Below are positions 46,440 to 54,578 of a DNA stretch of 64,000 nucleotides, piece by piece. The stretch spans positions 2,170,001-2,234,000 of the forward strand of contig NZ_CP030034.1 in NCBI RefSeq assembly GCF_006874625.1, in the 5' to 3' direction. Position 1 is the stretch's first letter; the number at the start of each line of letters is the position of its first letter. The position numbers were made by a program, and so were the translations under genes. This DNA is from Bdellovibrio sp. NC01 (GTDB taxonomy: Bacteria > Bdellovibrionota > Bdellovibrionia > Bdellovibrionales > Bdellovibrionaceae). The notes below the pieces were generated by a model. The model did no database searches, was not told where the DNA came from, and saw only the letters and a program-made list of their open reading frames with translations.

Positions 46440-46759
46440 AAAAAATATTTTTGATCTCTTTGCCTCTCGTACTTCTTGGACTTACGGCATTCGCAAGCAC
46501 GACATACACGCAAGGCAGCGGTTCAGCTTCCGGCTATTGCCGCGGCAACGATTACTTCTGCCCACGCAATCTTCAAGATCGCTCGGAACGCGATGGAAAA
46601 TACCAAGCGGAATTTCAGTGCCGCATGGATTCAGGAAATCCGCTAAGCTTCACAAATCGCTGCAACACTTATTGCAGTCCGAATTATATTCCACCTGATC
46701 AAAACGCTTACGTGCAATGCAGATCAACTTGCACAGTTCAGTGTCAGATCAAACAATAA
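46436..46759 (+). CDS. Small Cys-rich secreted protein
   Basis: A 107-residue protein with signal peptide (residues 1-20, LPLVLLGLTAFAST). The mature part has eight cysteines (SGYC, YFC, FQC, NRC, TYC, VQC, STC, VQC), enough for four disulphides, and is about 85 residues long. It overlaps the transporter stop by four bases (ATGA) and ends at a terminator. No family is recognised; it resembles small secreted toxins or inhibitors only in its cysteine density. Confidence 0.72.
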   Translation: MKKIFLISLPLVLLGLTAFASTTYTQGSGSASGYCRGNDYFCPRNLQDRSERDGKYQAEFQCRMDSGNPLSFTNRCNTYCSPNYIPPDQNAYVQCRSTCTVQCQIKQ

Positions 46760-46765
46760 AAAAAA

Positions 46766-46789
46766 GGCGGGAACTCCCCGCCTTTTTTT
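46766..46789. terminator. Rho-independent terminator
   Basis: GGCGGG / CCCGCC stem with loop AACTC, flanked by A and T runs. It can serve both the secreted protein on plus and fumarase on minus. Confidence 0.85.
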
Positions 46790-46810
46790 ATTTCTCATTT
46801 TCTCTATCGC

Positions 46811-48427
46811 TTACAGTTTTCTGATCACTGATTTAAAGAAGTCATTACCTTTATCATCAACGATAATAAACGCTGGGAAATCTTTTACTTCAATTTTCCA
46901 AACTGATTCCATGCCCAACTCTGGGAAATCGAGTACTTCCACTTTCGTAATACACTCTTTACCCAAACGTGCCGCTGGACCACCGATGGAACCTAAATAG
47001 AAACCACCGTACTGCTTACAAGCTTCTGTGACTTGTGGCGAACGATTGCCTTTACCCAACATGATCATCGAACCACCCAAAGATTGGAACGTTCCCACGT
47101 AAGGGTCCATACGCTCTGAAGTCGTAGGTCCGAAGGAACCCGATGCATAACCTTTTGGAGTTTTGGCAGGGCCTGCGTAATACACGGCAAATTGCTTGAA
47201 GTATTCAGGCACACCTTCACCGCGATCTACTTTTTCTTTCAGCTTCGCATGCGCGATATCACGCGCTACGATCATCGGACCATTTAACATCACACGCGTC
47301 GCCACTTTTTGTTGCGACAAGATTTTCAAGTTTTCAGCAATCGGCTTATTCAAATCAATCGTGATCGCTTCCGCTGAAGCATCTTTCAAATGATTTGGCA
47401 GATATTGTTCTGGGTGAAGTTCCAATTGCTCAAGGAACAAACCTTCACGAGTGATCTTCGCTTTGATATTTCTATCCGCAGAACAGCTTACGCCCACGCC
47501 GATAGGACAGCTTGCACCGTGACGAGGCAAACGAATCACGCGCACATCGTGCACGAAGTATTTACCACCGAATTGTGCACCGATACCAGTCTCACGCGCC
47601 CATTGTTCAACTTGCTTTTCCATCTCAAGATCGCGATAAGCGCGACCTGATTCATTGCCCGAAGTTGGAAGACCATCCAAGTAACCTGCAGAGGCGTATT
47701 TAACAACTTTCAAAGTCTCTTCCGCCGACGTACCACCCACGCAGAAAGCCAAGTGATACGGAGGACACGCCGCAGTTCCTAAAGAATTCAAAGTCTCGCG
47801 CACGAATTTTTCAAAACCTTCAGGATTCAAAACCGCTTTGGTTTTTTGATACAAATAAGATTTGTTCGCAGAGCCGCCACCTTTAGCCATGAACAAGAAA
47901 TTGTACTCGTCACCTTGTTCAGAATAGATGTCGATTTGTGCTGGCAAATTTGTGCCCGTATTTTTTTCTTCAAAGAAAGAAATGGGCGCCATCTGCGAAA
48001 AGCGCAAATTGCGTTTTTGATAGGTATTGAAAATACCTTTCGACAAGAACTCTTTATCATCAAAACCAGTGAACACACGCTCACCTTTTTTACCGACAAC
48101 AATCGCTGTGCCGGTATCTTGGCATGATGGGAATTCCATTTGTGCCGCGATGATAGCGTTCTTAATTAAATCCATCGCCACGAAGCGATCATTTGGTGAA
48201 GCTTCAGGATCTTGAAGAATTTTTTCAAGCTTCGCCATGTGAGCTGGACGAAGAAGATGCGAAACATCGCTCAGTGCTTCTTGCGCCAAAAGCTCCAAGG
48301 CCTCTGGTTCAACAATCAGAACTTCTTTATCGCCGAGTTTTTCAACACGAACGTGATCTGAAGAGATCTTTTTGTATTGAGTTGTATCTTTTTGCTTTTC
48401 GTAGAGAGGAGAATACTTAAATGACAT
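46811..48427 (-). CDS. fumA: Class I fumarate hydratase
   Basis: A 538-residue protein matching the iron-sulphur class I fumarase: N-terminal alpha domain with [14 protein letters not shown] and the Cys in ISFPSCQ-like SCQDTG near residue 104, [16 protein letters not shown] near 225, and [15 protein letters not shown] near 310 giving the three likely cluster cysteines. The C-terminal beta domain includes [14 protein letters not shown] and [13 protein letters not shown]. It interconverts fumarate and malate in the TCA cycle. A near-consensus TATAAT lies nine bases before the ATG, so the mRNA may be nearly leaderless. Confidence 0.92.
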   Translation of the reverse strand: MSFKYSPLYEKQKDTTQYKKISSDHVRVEKLGDKEVLIVEPEALELLAQEALSDVSHLLRPAHMAKLEKILQDPEASPNDRFVAMDLIKNAIIAAQMEFPSCQDTGTAIVVGKKGERVFTGFDDKEFLSKGIFNTYQKRNLRFSQMAPISFFEEKNTGTNLPAQIDIYSEQGDEYNFLFMAKGGGSANKSYLYQKTKAVLNPEGFEKFVRETLNSLGTAACPPYHLAFCVGGTSAEETLKVVKYASAGYLDGLPTSGNESGRAYRDLEMEKQVEQWARETGIGAQFGGKYFVHDVRVIRLPRHGASCPIGVGVSCSADRNIKAKITREGLFLEQLELHPEQYLPNHLKDASAEAITIDLNKPIAENLKILSQQKVATRVMLNGPMIVARDIAHAKLKEKVDRGEGVPEYFKQFAVYYAGPAKTPKGYASGSFGPTTSERMDPYVGTFQSLGGSMIMLGKGNRSPQVTEACKQYGGFYLGSIGGPAARLGKECITKVEVLDFPELGMESVWKIEVKDFPAFIIVDDKGNDFFKSVIRKL

Positions 48428-48436
48428 AGTACGCCA

Positions 48437-48442
48437 ATTATA
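48437..48442 (-). promoter_or_regulatory. Likely -10 box of fumarase gene
   Basis: TATAAT on the minus strand, with a weak TTGCGC 16 bases upstream. Only nine bases separate the -10 from the start codon, so the transcript would have a leader of only a few bases. Confidence 0.45.
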
Positions 48443-48465
48443 AAGCAGAACTGTACGCGCGCAAG

Positions 48466-48584
48466 CCTCGGTGCGGCTTTTAGGTGGGGCTTTATGGTGG
48501 GATTATATGAGCCGTGATCACGGCGGTTTTAAGTTTGCGACCTAGGATCCTCTTGCGATAGAGGGCGGTCTGGAAGCACCGAGG
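48466..48584 (+). ncRNA. Candidate structured RNA or 5' leader element
   Basis: CCTCGGTGC (48466-48474) pairs perfectly with GCACCGAGG (48576-48584), closing about 100 bases. Inside lie the perfect palindrome GCCGTGATCACGGC (48511-48524) and the hairpin CCTCT-TGCGAT-AGAGG (48549-48564). The same folds exist on the minus strand. No known RNA family is recognised. It could be a small RNA, a leader of the OPA transporter gene, or DNA-level operators. Confidence 0.35.
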
Positions 48585-48923
48585 TACAGAGAGTTTCGAC
48601 TTTCGTCGTCTCGTCTTGAAACAACATTATCGCCCTAGACCTATAAGCACAAACAGATAATAATTGTACTTTCCATAAGTTTTTCTTATGGCTCTAAATG
48701 TAAATTATGCGCTTCCTATCAGATGTGAATAATAGGCACGCTATGAATATCGTGATGCATTCAATTTATATGCTTCTCTCGAGGATCTTAACGAAATCCT
48801 AAAGCTTATTAAGGATTTTGCGCGTTTCCCGCGTTGCAAATTCTTTATTTATATTTTACGTTCACTGCGAATTTTACATTACAGGTCTACGCTTCGGCTC
48901 GCCCGAGGTAATTGGAGGCACCC

Positions 48924-50447
48924 ATGGCATTATTACTCGTGAGCTTATGTCTCGCTGCGGTAATTTTCTTGTACTTCGCGAACAATCCTTTAAACCACAC
49001 GCGAAAGTTCATGATTCGTCGATTCGTTAACTGGTTCCCGCTGGGTATGAGCTATGCCTTCTTATATATGGGCCGCTACAACCTGAACGTTGCGAAGAAT
49101 GCTTTGGGCGACATGATGACCAAAGAACAATTCGGTTTGATCTTCGCTGCCGGTACAATCACTTACGGTTTTTCTTTCCTTCTAAATGGTCCCATCGTCG
49201 ATAAGATCGGCGGTAAAAAAGGTATCATCATCGCGACATTGGGTGCAGCGATCATGAATATGGCCATGGGTGGCGCGACTTATCTGTATATGATGGGTCG
49301 TTTGAAAACAAATATGGTTGTTTTGTTCTCTGTGTTGTTTGCACTCAACATGTTCTTCCAATCTTACGGTGCGGTTTCAATCATCAAAGTAAAAGCGTAT
49401 TGGTTCCACGTACGTGAGCGCGGCGTTTTCGGCGCGATCTTCGGTACTTTGATTTCTTTCGGTGTGTACTTTGCCTTCGACTGGGGTCAAGCGATCGTTG
49501 AAGCTTCTAAGCTTCACCCGACTGATACTTCTTGGTTCACGGGCATGATTCAACACTTGTTCGCGATCGACACTTTGACGACGAACGCGACATGGTTGGT
49601 TTTCTTCATCCCATCATTCTTGTTGGTTGTTTGGGCTTTGATCGACATGGTTCTTTTGAAGGATTCTCCAAAAGAAGCGAACTTCGACGATTTCGATACA
49701 GCGGACGCGTCTTCTGGTGACGACGAAAACGTTCAAATCACAATGAGCCTTGTACTTAAAAAAGTATTCTCAAGCCCAATCATGTACACGATCGCCTTGG
49801 TTGACTTCACGTCAGGCGTTTTGCGTAACGGTATCATGCAATGGTATTTGGTTTTCGCTCACGAGATGAAAGATAAAGATCCTGTTTACTTCGCAGGCAC
49901 TGAATTCTTCACGAAAAACTGGGGTCTTCTGCTTTGCTTGACTGGTATCATCGGTGGTTTCGTAGCCGGTATGGTTTCAGACCGCTTGTTCCAATCTCGT
50001 CGTGGTCCTCCAGCAGCGATTAACAACATGATCATGATCGTGTTGCTTGCGGTGATGGCGTTCTTCTTGTTCAGCAATCCGACAGTTGTTGGTTCTGCAG
50101 CAGTTCTTATGACTTTGGCAGTTATCGGCGTTCACTCGTTGATGTCGGGTACAGCCGCTGCTGACTTCGGTGGTAAGAAAATGACGGCAACAGCTTCTGG
50201 CATCGTAGATGGTTGCGTGTACTTGGGTTCAGGTTTGCAATCACTTGCTATCGGTTACTTGTCTGCGAAAAGCTGGGCTTACTGGCCACTATTCTTGATT
50301 CCATTTGCGATCATGGGCTTGTTCCTTTCGATCAAAATGTGGAATGAACTTCCAAAAGCGACAAAAGAATATATTTTGCGCATGGAAAAAGAAGAAGAGG
50401 CAAAACAAAATGCCAATGCAACAAACCAAGTTGCAGATCCTGTGTAG
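48924..50447 (+). CDS. OPA-family MFS transporter (GlpT/UhpT-like)
   Basis: A 507-residue membrane protein of 12 helices. Near the second helix LGMSYAFLYMGRYNLNVAKN fits the organophosphate:phosphate antiporter pattern with the conserved Arg, and MTKEQFGLIFAAGTITYGFS plus GPIVDKIGGKKG give the loop 2-3 signature. A central cytoplasmic loop is acidic (DTADASSGDDEN). It may import a sugar phosphate or glycerol phosphate, useful for a predator living on prey contents, but the substrate is inferred from family only. GGAGG precedes ATG 48924; the TTG at 48912 would add four residues. Confidence 0.88.
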   Translation: MALLLVSLCLAAVIFLYFANNPLNHTRKFMIRRFVNWFPLGMSYAFLYMGRYNLNVAKNALGDMMTKEQFGLIFAAGTITYGFSFLLNGPIVDKIGGKKGIIIATLGAAIMNMAMGGATYLYMMGRLKTNMVVLFSVLFALNMFFQSYGAVSIIKVKAYWFHVRERGVFGAIFGTLISFGVYFAFDWGQAIVEASKLHPTDTSWFTGMIQHLFAIDTLTTNATWLVFFIPSFLLVVWALIDMVLLKDSPKEANFDDFDTADASSGDDENVQITMSLVLKKVFSSPIMYTIALVDFTSGVLRNGIMQWYLVFAHEMKDKDPVYFAGTEFFTKNWGLLLCLTGIIGGFVAGMVSDRLFQSRRGPPAAINNMIMIVLLAVMAFFLFSNPTVVGSAAVLMTLAVIGVHSLMSGTAAADFGGKKMTATASGIVDGCVYLGSGLQSLAIGYLSAKSWAYWPLFLIPFAIMGLFLSIKMWNELPKATKEYILRMEKEEEAKQNANATNQVADPV

Positions 50448-50471
50448 TTCTTCTTTAAAATTTAGATTTTC

Positions 50472-50503
50472 AAAAAAGGCTGTGAGAAATCACGGCCTTT
50501 TTT
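50472..50503 (+). terminator. Rho-independent terminator
   Basis: AAAAAAGGC-TGTGA / TCACG-GCCTTTTTT stem with GAAA loop and T run, 25 bases after the OPA transporter stop. Confidence 0.85.
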
Positions 50504-50642
50504 ATTTCCGAAATCTCATTACAGCGTCTTCAGAATCTTGACCTCCCCTTCTAGAGTGTTTGTTTCCTTACACTGCCCGCAAGGCCATGCTTGCGAAGTC
50601 GTGCCGCCTTTGGCGCAATAAGAGCAATGTGGGAGGTTTCCG

Positions 50643-51620
50643 ATGAGAATCATCTGGGCGATGGATGCGTTTGAAGACAACAAAGAGTTGAACCAGAAAA
50701 TGGCTGATATTTTAACGCATTTATTTGAATCCACTCGTGCGGAAATTGAGCCTTTATATCTTCTACGCGAAAATGAAATCGTTCTTCCCACTTACGAAGT
50801 TCCAACCTGGGTCACAGATCATTCGCGTACGGCGGAATCATTATTCCGCGAAGTGCTTGAAGACTATAATCTGCCCTTCTTACAAGAGCCGCATGTCATA
50901 CCTCACGCTTCACAATCGCACGCCGGTGCTGCCGAAGTGTTGTCGGACTATGCCGTGCGCACGAAGGCTGACATGATCGTTGTTGGCAGCCATGGCCGTC
51001 AGGGTTTTCAGCGCTTTATCTTGGGAAGTTTTGCGGAAAGCTTGCTTCTACAATCCGAAGTGCCTGTTTATGTGATCGGTGCGCACTGCACGCACACCGA
51101 CGGCGTTAAAAACATTATGTTTCCCACTGAATTCGGCGAGCATTCTAAAGACAACTATCGCCATGTTTTAGAAATGGCGAAGCAGTTCGGCGCAGAGATC
51201 ACTTTATTCCACTGCATTGCCCGTCCTATTGAAAGTCTTTTTGATCTAGATACTCGCCCGAAGGTTTACAATTACAAGGGCAAGATGCTGACATTAGATC
51301 AAATTGTCGAACATCAAATTGAACACCAAACGCAACGTGCCCATCACTGGATTGAGTGGGCCGAGCGTGAAGGCGTTCGCGCCAACTTCCAAGTCGATAG
51401 CAGCTTTGAAGGAATTGATAAACTTATCCTGAACGCTATTGATCGTCATAATGTAGATCTGATTGTGATGGAAGCCCAAAGCGGACCGATGAGTGCGGCT
51501 CTGCTAGGCAGCTACACTCGCAACGTGGTACGTGCGGCTCACTGCCCGGTGTATGTGTTGACTCGTCACTTCTATGATCGCCAGGAAGATCGTTTCGCTG
51601 ATATCTCCCCAGCGCCGTAG
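50643..51620 (+). CDS. Tandem universal stress protein
   Basis: A 325-residue protein of two UspA domains. The first begins MRIIWAMDAFEDN and carries the ATP-binding motif GSHGRQGFQRFILGSFAE near residue 118, the G-2X-G-9X-G-S type. The second begins near residue 158 (IMFPTEFGEHSKDNYR) and ends in SGPMSAALLGSYTRN, a weaker form. It should be a cytoplasmic stress-response protein that binds ATP or adenosine. It is alone on its strand, with a divergent-free upstream after a terminator. Confidence 0.88.
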   Translation: MRIIWAMDAFEDNKELNQKMADILTHLFESTRAEIEPLYLLRENEIVLPTYEVPTWVTDHSRTAESLFREVLEDYNLPFLQEPHVIPHASQSHAGAAEVLSDYAVRTKADMIVVGSHGRQGFQRFILGSFAESLLLQSEVPVYVIGAHCTHTDGVKNIMFPTEFGEHSKDNYRHVLEMAKQFGAEITLFHCIARPIESLFDLDTRPKVYNYKGKMLTLDQIVEHQIEHQTQRAHHWIEWAEREGVRANFQVDSSFEGIDKLILNAIDRHNVDLIVMEAQSGPMSAALLGSYTRNVVRAAHCPVYVLTRHFYDRQEDRFADISPAP

Positions 51621-51630
51621 GCCCTTCGAC

Positions 51631-52143
51631 CTACGCTCTTAATTGCGACGGACGAATGGAGCTTGGAAGCTTTTTATAGGCATTGTTCAAATGCGTTTTC
51701 AAAGTTGCTTTGGAAATGAAAAGCTTCTCTGCAATTTCTGCATTCGTCATACCCTGCAAAACCATTTGCATGATACGGATCTCACTCTTCGTCAGACCTT
51801 TTTCAACGAAGTACTCTTCCTGCTTTTGATACTTGTCTTGATTTTCATCCAATGGATACAGGAATGTCGTGATGTTGTTGCCATCATTCACAATCATTGC
51901 ATCGACCTTGCTGCCATCAAGATCCGTATTCTTAAAGAGCTTCATCCCTTGAGAGATCGCAGAACACTCTTCCACTTGATGATAAAGCTTCATGCACGCT
52001 TTACCGCACACTTGCCCTGTTAGATTGCCGCACATCTTTAGCGAAGCGCCATTCTGAAATAGCACGGTTTTGTTTTGGTCCTTGATGCACACACCAAGCT
52101 TTTCACCTAAACAACTCAATTTCTGTGAGTCCTGTTCATTCAT
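51631..52143 (-). CDS. LuxR-type regulator with Cys-rich sensor domain
   Basis: A 170-residue protein. The C-terminal 60 residues are a LuxR helix-turn-helix (LTKSEIRIMQMVLQGMTNAE, then LFISKATLKTHLNN). The N-terminal 100 residues look like a short PAS-like sensor with six cysteines (11, 19, 38, 46, 50 and 60) and a His at 55 near the last group, so metal, cluster or redox sensing is possible. GGAGGT precedes the ATG. No kinase is next to it, which fits direct sensing. Its target is unknown. Confidence 0.82.
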   Translation of the reverse strand: MNEQDSQKLSCLGEKLGVCIKDQNKTVLFQNGASLKMCGNLTGQVCGKACMKLYHQVEECSAISQGMKLFKNTDLDGSKVDAMIVNDGNNITTFLYPLDENQDKYQKQEEYFVEKGLTKSEIRIMQMVLQGMTNAEIAEKLFISKATLKTHLNNAYKKLPSSIRPSQLRA

Positions 52144-52294
52144 AACAGAGACCTCCTATGCCTTTGAGTTTATGTAACTTTGCGGTCCAAAACGATGATG
52201 CAGATCATGAAAGATCATATTTTTTAGCTTTTTATAAATGTGAGGAGTGACGAAAAATATGCGTGATGCGCAGTGGTGCACGAAAAATTAGAGG

Positions 52295-52316
52295 ATCTAA
52301 CTGATGTTAGATTTTT
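52295..52316 (+). terminator. Terminator-like hairpin in intergenic space
   Basis: Perfect ATCTAAC / GTTAGAT stem with loop TGAT and a run of T. No annotated gene ends here on plus, so it may end a small RNA or an antisense transcript from upstream. Confidence 0.5.
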
Positions 52317-52566
52317 CGCGATTTTTTATGAGCATCGATGAAATTCATTGTTAGAAATTCAGTCGAATGCTCTTTTTTTCTCGCGTTTGCTTGTGAAAAA
52401 TTGCTTCCGTTATAAGCAAAATTCCAAATCTCAACAGGTCTTTGATTTCAAATCTGTAAGAAATGGACGCAAGGTGAGGTTTGTACCATATTAGGACGAT
52501 GGTTTGTGATTTCTGTTAAGATTTTTTGAAAAGTTACTCATAAGGGGACCTCCGGTACTGTATTTT

Positions 52567-52607
52567 GATACTTAGGTATCCAGTATTGAATATTAAGCTA
52601 CCTAGGT
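52567..52607. promoter_or_regulatory. Candidate TetR operator region
   Basis: GATAC-TTAG-GTATC (14-bp dyad) and, 30 bases on centre to centre, the palindrome ACCTAGGT. Both contain TAGGT. They lie 46-87 bases before the TetR start, a usual autoregulatory position. Confidence 0.45.
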
Positions 52608-52653
52608 GGAATATGAACACGAGCAAAGTTACTGACCTCGAAAGGAGGACATC

Positions 52654-53280
52654 ATGGGCGCAGCTCCTGTTACCCACACGAATCCTGAAAAGAAGTACAT
52701 GCTGAAAATCCCGGTCCAAAAAAGATCTAAAGAGACCGTAGCCAGCATCGTAGAATCATGCGCACGTCTATTAGTGCAAGAGCCTTATCACGCTATTACA
52801 ACTGATAAAATCGCCGAAATGGCGGGTGTAAGTATTGGTTCGCTTTACCAATTCTTTGCGAATAAAGAAGCTATTGTTGCAGCCGTTATCGACGACTTGC
52901 TTCAAAAAGACCTCGCTTACATTGAAGAACACTTGGCGAAACTTGAAGCCACAGACGTTGATTCGAAAGTTCATGCTTTCATCGATATCGGCTTCACACG
53001 CTTCCACGACAACAGACCTTTAAGAACTGCTTTGCAGGGCGTACAAGGCATGTTGGATTACTGGGAAACGCGCAGAGTTTTCTTCGAACACTACCAAAAA
53101 GCAGTGTTAGCACATATGCCAGCATTGCCAGGCAGAGATCGCGACATGGTTGCCTTGTTCATCGTGAGCTCTTTTAACAACATCTTGCAATTGAGCCTTC
53201 TAGGACCTCAATCTCCTGAAAGAGAGCAAGCTGTTAAAAAAGAAGTCTACACTTTGATCAGCCGTTACTTACAACCTTAA
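52654..53280 (+). CDS. TetR-family transcriptional regulator
   Basis: A 208-residue protein. After 22 extra residues, the TetR helix-turn-helix runs over residues about 28-74 (SKETVASIVESCARLL, TTDKIAEMAGVSIGSLYQFF with the SIGSLYQFF end of the recognition helix). The rest is an all-helical ligand domain. AAAGGAGG stands before the ATG. It is 56 bases upstream of the fluoride antiporter gene on the same strand and is probably its regulator, or shares its transcript. The ligand is not known. Confidence 0.9.
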   Translation: MGAAPVTHTNPEKKYMLKIPVQKRSKETVASIVESCARLLVQEPYHAITTDKIAEMAGVSIGSLYQFFANKEAIVAAVIDDLLQKDLAYIEEHLAKLEATDVDSKVHAFIDIGFTRFHDNRPLRTALQGVQGMLDYWETRRVFFEHYQKAVLAHMPALPGRDRDMVALFIVSSFNNILQLSLLGPQSPEREQAVKKEVYTLISRYLQP

Positions 53281-53301
53281 AAAATCCTTGCCTCCTCCAT
53301 A

Positions 53302-53331
53302 CCTCCTCGTATCCTACATAGGGCGAGGAGG
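53302..53331 (+). promoter_or_regulatory. Shine-Dalgarno-sequestering hairpin
   Basis: CCTCCTCG (53302-53309) pairs perfectly with CGAGGAGG (53324-53331), which holds the Shine-Dalgarno of the CLC-F gene. An inner CCT/AGG pair can extend it. A second anti-Shine-Dalgarno, CCTCCTCC at 53291-53298, competes for the same site. This looks like translational control. Confidence 0.6.
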
Positions 53332-53336
53332 ACTTT

Positions 53337-54578
53337 ATTTCAGCATCGTTTCAGAAATCACTCGAACAAGTTCGCATCTTTCCAGAGTTTTTAAAGTGGC
53401 TCTTCATCGCAAGCATCGTCGGCATTCTTGCAGGTTCAGCTTCTGCGGGTTTTCTTTACGCTCTTGATTTCATCACACAGTTTCGCCTGTCGCATTCCTG
53501 GTTGATTTATCTTTTGCCGGTGGGCGGCTTGATCATCGCGTATGTTTATCACTTGTTTGGAAAAAAGGTCGAAGCTGGCAACAATCTGCTGATTGATGAA
53601 ATTCACAATCCACAAGCGGTGGTACCGTTACGAATGGCGCCGTTGGTTTTATTCGGAACTTTAGCGACGCATCTTTTTGGTGGCTCTGCGGGACGCGAAG
53701 GCACGGCCGTCCAAATGGGTGGAAGTCTTGCGGATCAATTAACGAAAATTTTTAAATTAAATTCTGAAGATCGTAAGTTGTTGCTGATGGCCGGTATCGC
53801 CGGTGGTTTTGCCTCGGTTTTTGGAACTCCGCTGGCTGGAGCAATTTTTGGTTTGGAAGTTTTGGCGATCGGCCGCATGCGCACGTCTGGAATTTTGCCA
53901 TGCTTTATTGCCGCCGTTGTTGCCGATCAAGTGTGCCTGGTATGGGGCATTCATCATACACATTATGCAATATCAGAGGTCCCGGCACTTTCGTTCTTTA
54001 ATATTTCATGGGCACTGATTGCTGGCGCTATCTTCGGGCTTTGCGCCTTTTTATTTTCATGGAGCATGCATCGCTCCACAAAAGCATTTAAGAACTTCAT
54101 CAGCTACACTCCCCTGCGCGCGTTCGTCGGTGGTATTCTTGTTTTAGTTTTGGTTGCTATTTGCCAGACAGACCGCTACTTGGGATTAGGCATCCCTGTG
54201 CTTGTTGAAAGTTTTCAGCATTCTGTTCCGAGTTATGATTTCATCTTAAAGTTGATCTTTACGGTTGTGACTTTAAGTGCTGGCTTTAAAGGCGGCGAAG
54301 TTACACCGTTATTTTTTATTGGAGCAACTTTAGGTAATGCACTTGCGTGGATGATTCCATTGCCGGTTTCTTTACTTGCAGGAATGGGCTTTGTTGCCGT
54401 ATTTGCCGGAGCCGCCAACACACCACTGGCGTGCACATTGATGGCGCTAGAGTTATTCGGAAGCGAAGCTGCGGTTTACACAGCCCTTGCATGCGTGATG
54501 AGCTATTTGTTTTCAGGTCATTCAGGAATTTATCATTCACAAAAAATTGAGGTACGTAAGTATGCTGAAAAAAATTAA
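53337..54578 (+). CDS. CLC-F-type fluoride/proton antiporter, ATT start
   Basis: A 413-residue CLC membrane protein. The N-terminal helix LFIASIVGILAGSASAGFLY lies upstream of the first TTG (53502), so the true start must be earlier. A TAG at 53319 closes the frame and no ATG, GTG or TTG lies between; ATT at 53337 follows GAGGAGG by five bases. Filter motifs are GNNL (residues 81-84, where chloride CLCs have GSGIP) and GREGT with gate Glu121 (where they have GREGP). These fit the fluoride-exporting CLC-F branch, asparagine type. It protects against fluoride. Its end overlaps the nitronate monooxygenase start. Confidence 0.82.
   Translation: MSASFQKSLEQVRIFPEFLKWLFIASIVGILAGSASAGFLYALDFITQFRLSHSWLIYLLPVGGLIIAYVYHLFGKKVEAGNNLLIDEIHNPQAVVPLRMAPLVLFGTLATHLFGGSAGREGTAVQMGGSLADQLTKIFKLNSEDRKLLLMAGIAGGFASVFGTPLAGAIFGLEVLAIGRMRTSGILPCFIAAVVADQVCLVWGIHHTHYAISEVPALSFFNISWALIAGAIFGLCAFLFSWSMHRSTKAFKNFISYTPLRAFVGGILVLVLVAICQTDRYLGLGIPVLVESFQHSVPSYDFILKLIFTVVTLSAGFKGGEVTPLFFIGATLGNALAWMIPLPVSLLAGMGFVAVFAGAANTPLACTLMALELFGSEAAVYTALACVMSYLFSGHSGIYHSQKIEVRKYAEKN

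Larger units (their letters stand above)
48428..48923. other. 496-bp divergent intergenic region
   Basis: It lies between fumarase (minus) and the OPA transporter (plus). It holds a TATAAT box for fumarase at 48437-48442, a candidate structured RNA at 48466-48584, a 7-bp hairpin CCATAAG / CTTATGG at 48673-48691 and the Shine-Dalgarno of the transporter. I see no protein gene in it. Confidence 0.55.
52144..52653. other. 510-bp intergenic region with terminator and palindromes
   Basis: It separates the divergent LuxR and TetR genes. It contains a strong terminator-like hairpin at 52295-52316, a TTGTGAAAA box at 52391-52399, the palindrome GATACTTAGGTATC at 52567-52580 and ACCTAGGT at 52600-52607. 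No protein gene is visible. A small RNA ending at the terminator is possible. Confidence 0.55.

Noticed and set aside
48466-48650. 6S RNA, RNase P RNA or SRP RNA between fumarase and transporter
   Set aside because: I compared known conserved stretches of each from memory and found no convincing match; kept only as an unnamed structured candidate.
53281-53336. Fluoride riboswitch before the CLC-F gene
   Set aside because: Only 56 bases separate the genes, and the conserved crcB sequence pattern is not there.
53502-54578. CLC gene starting at TTG 53502
   Set aside because: It would drop the first CLC helix, and no ribosome site precedes it; ATT 53337 has a strong one.
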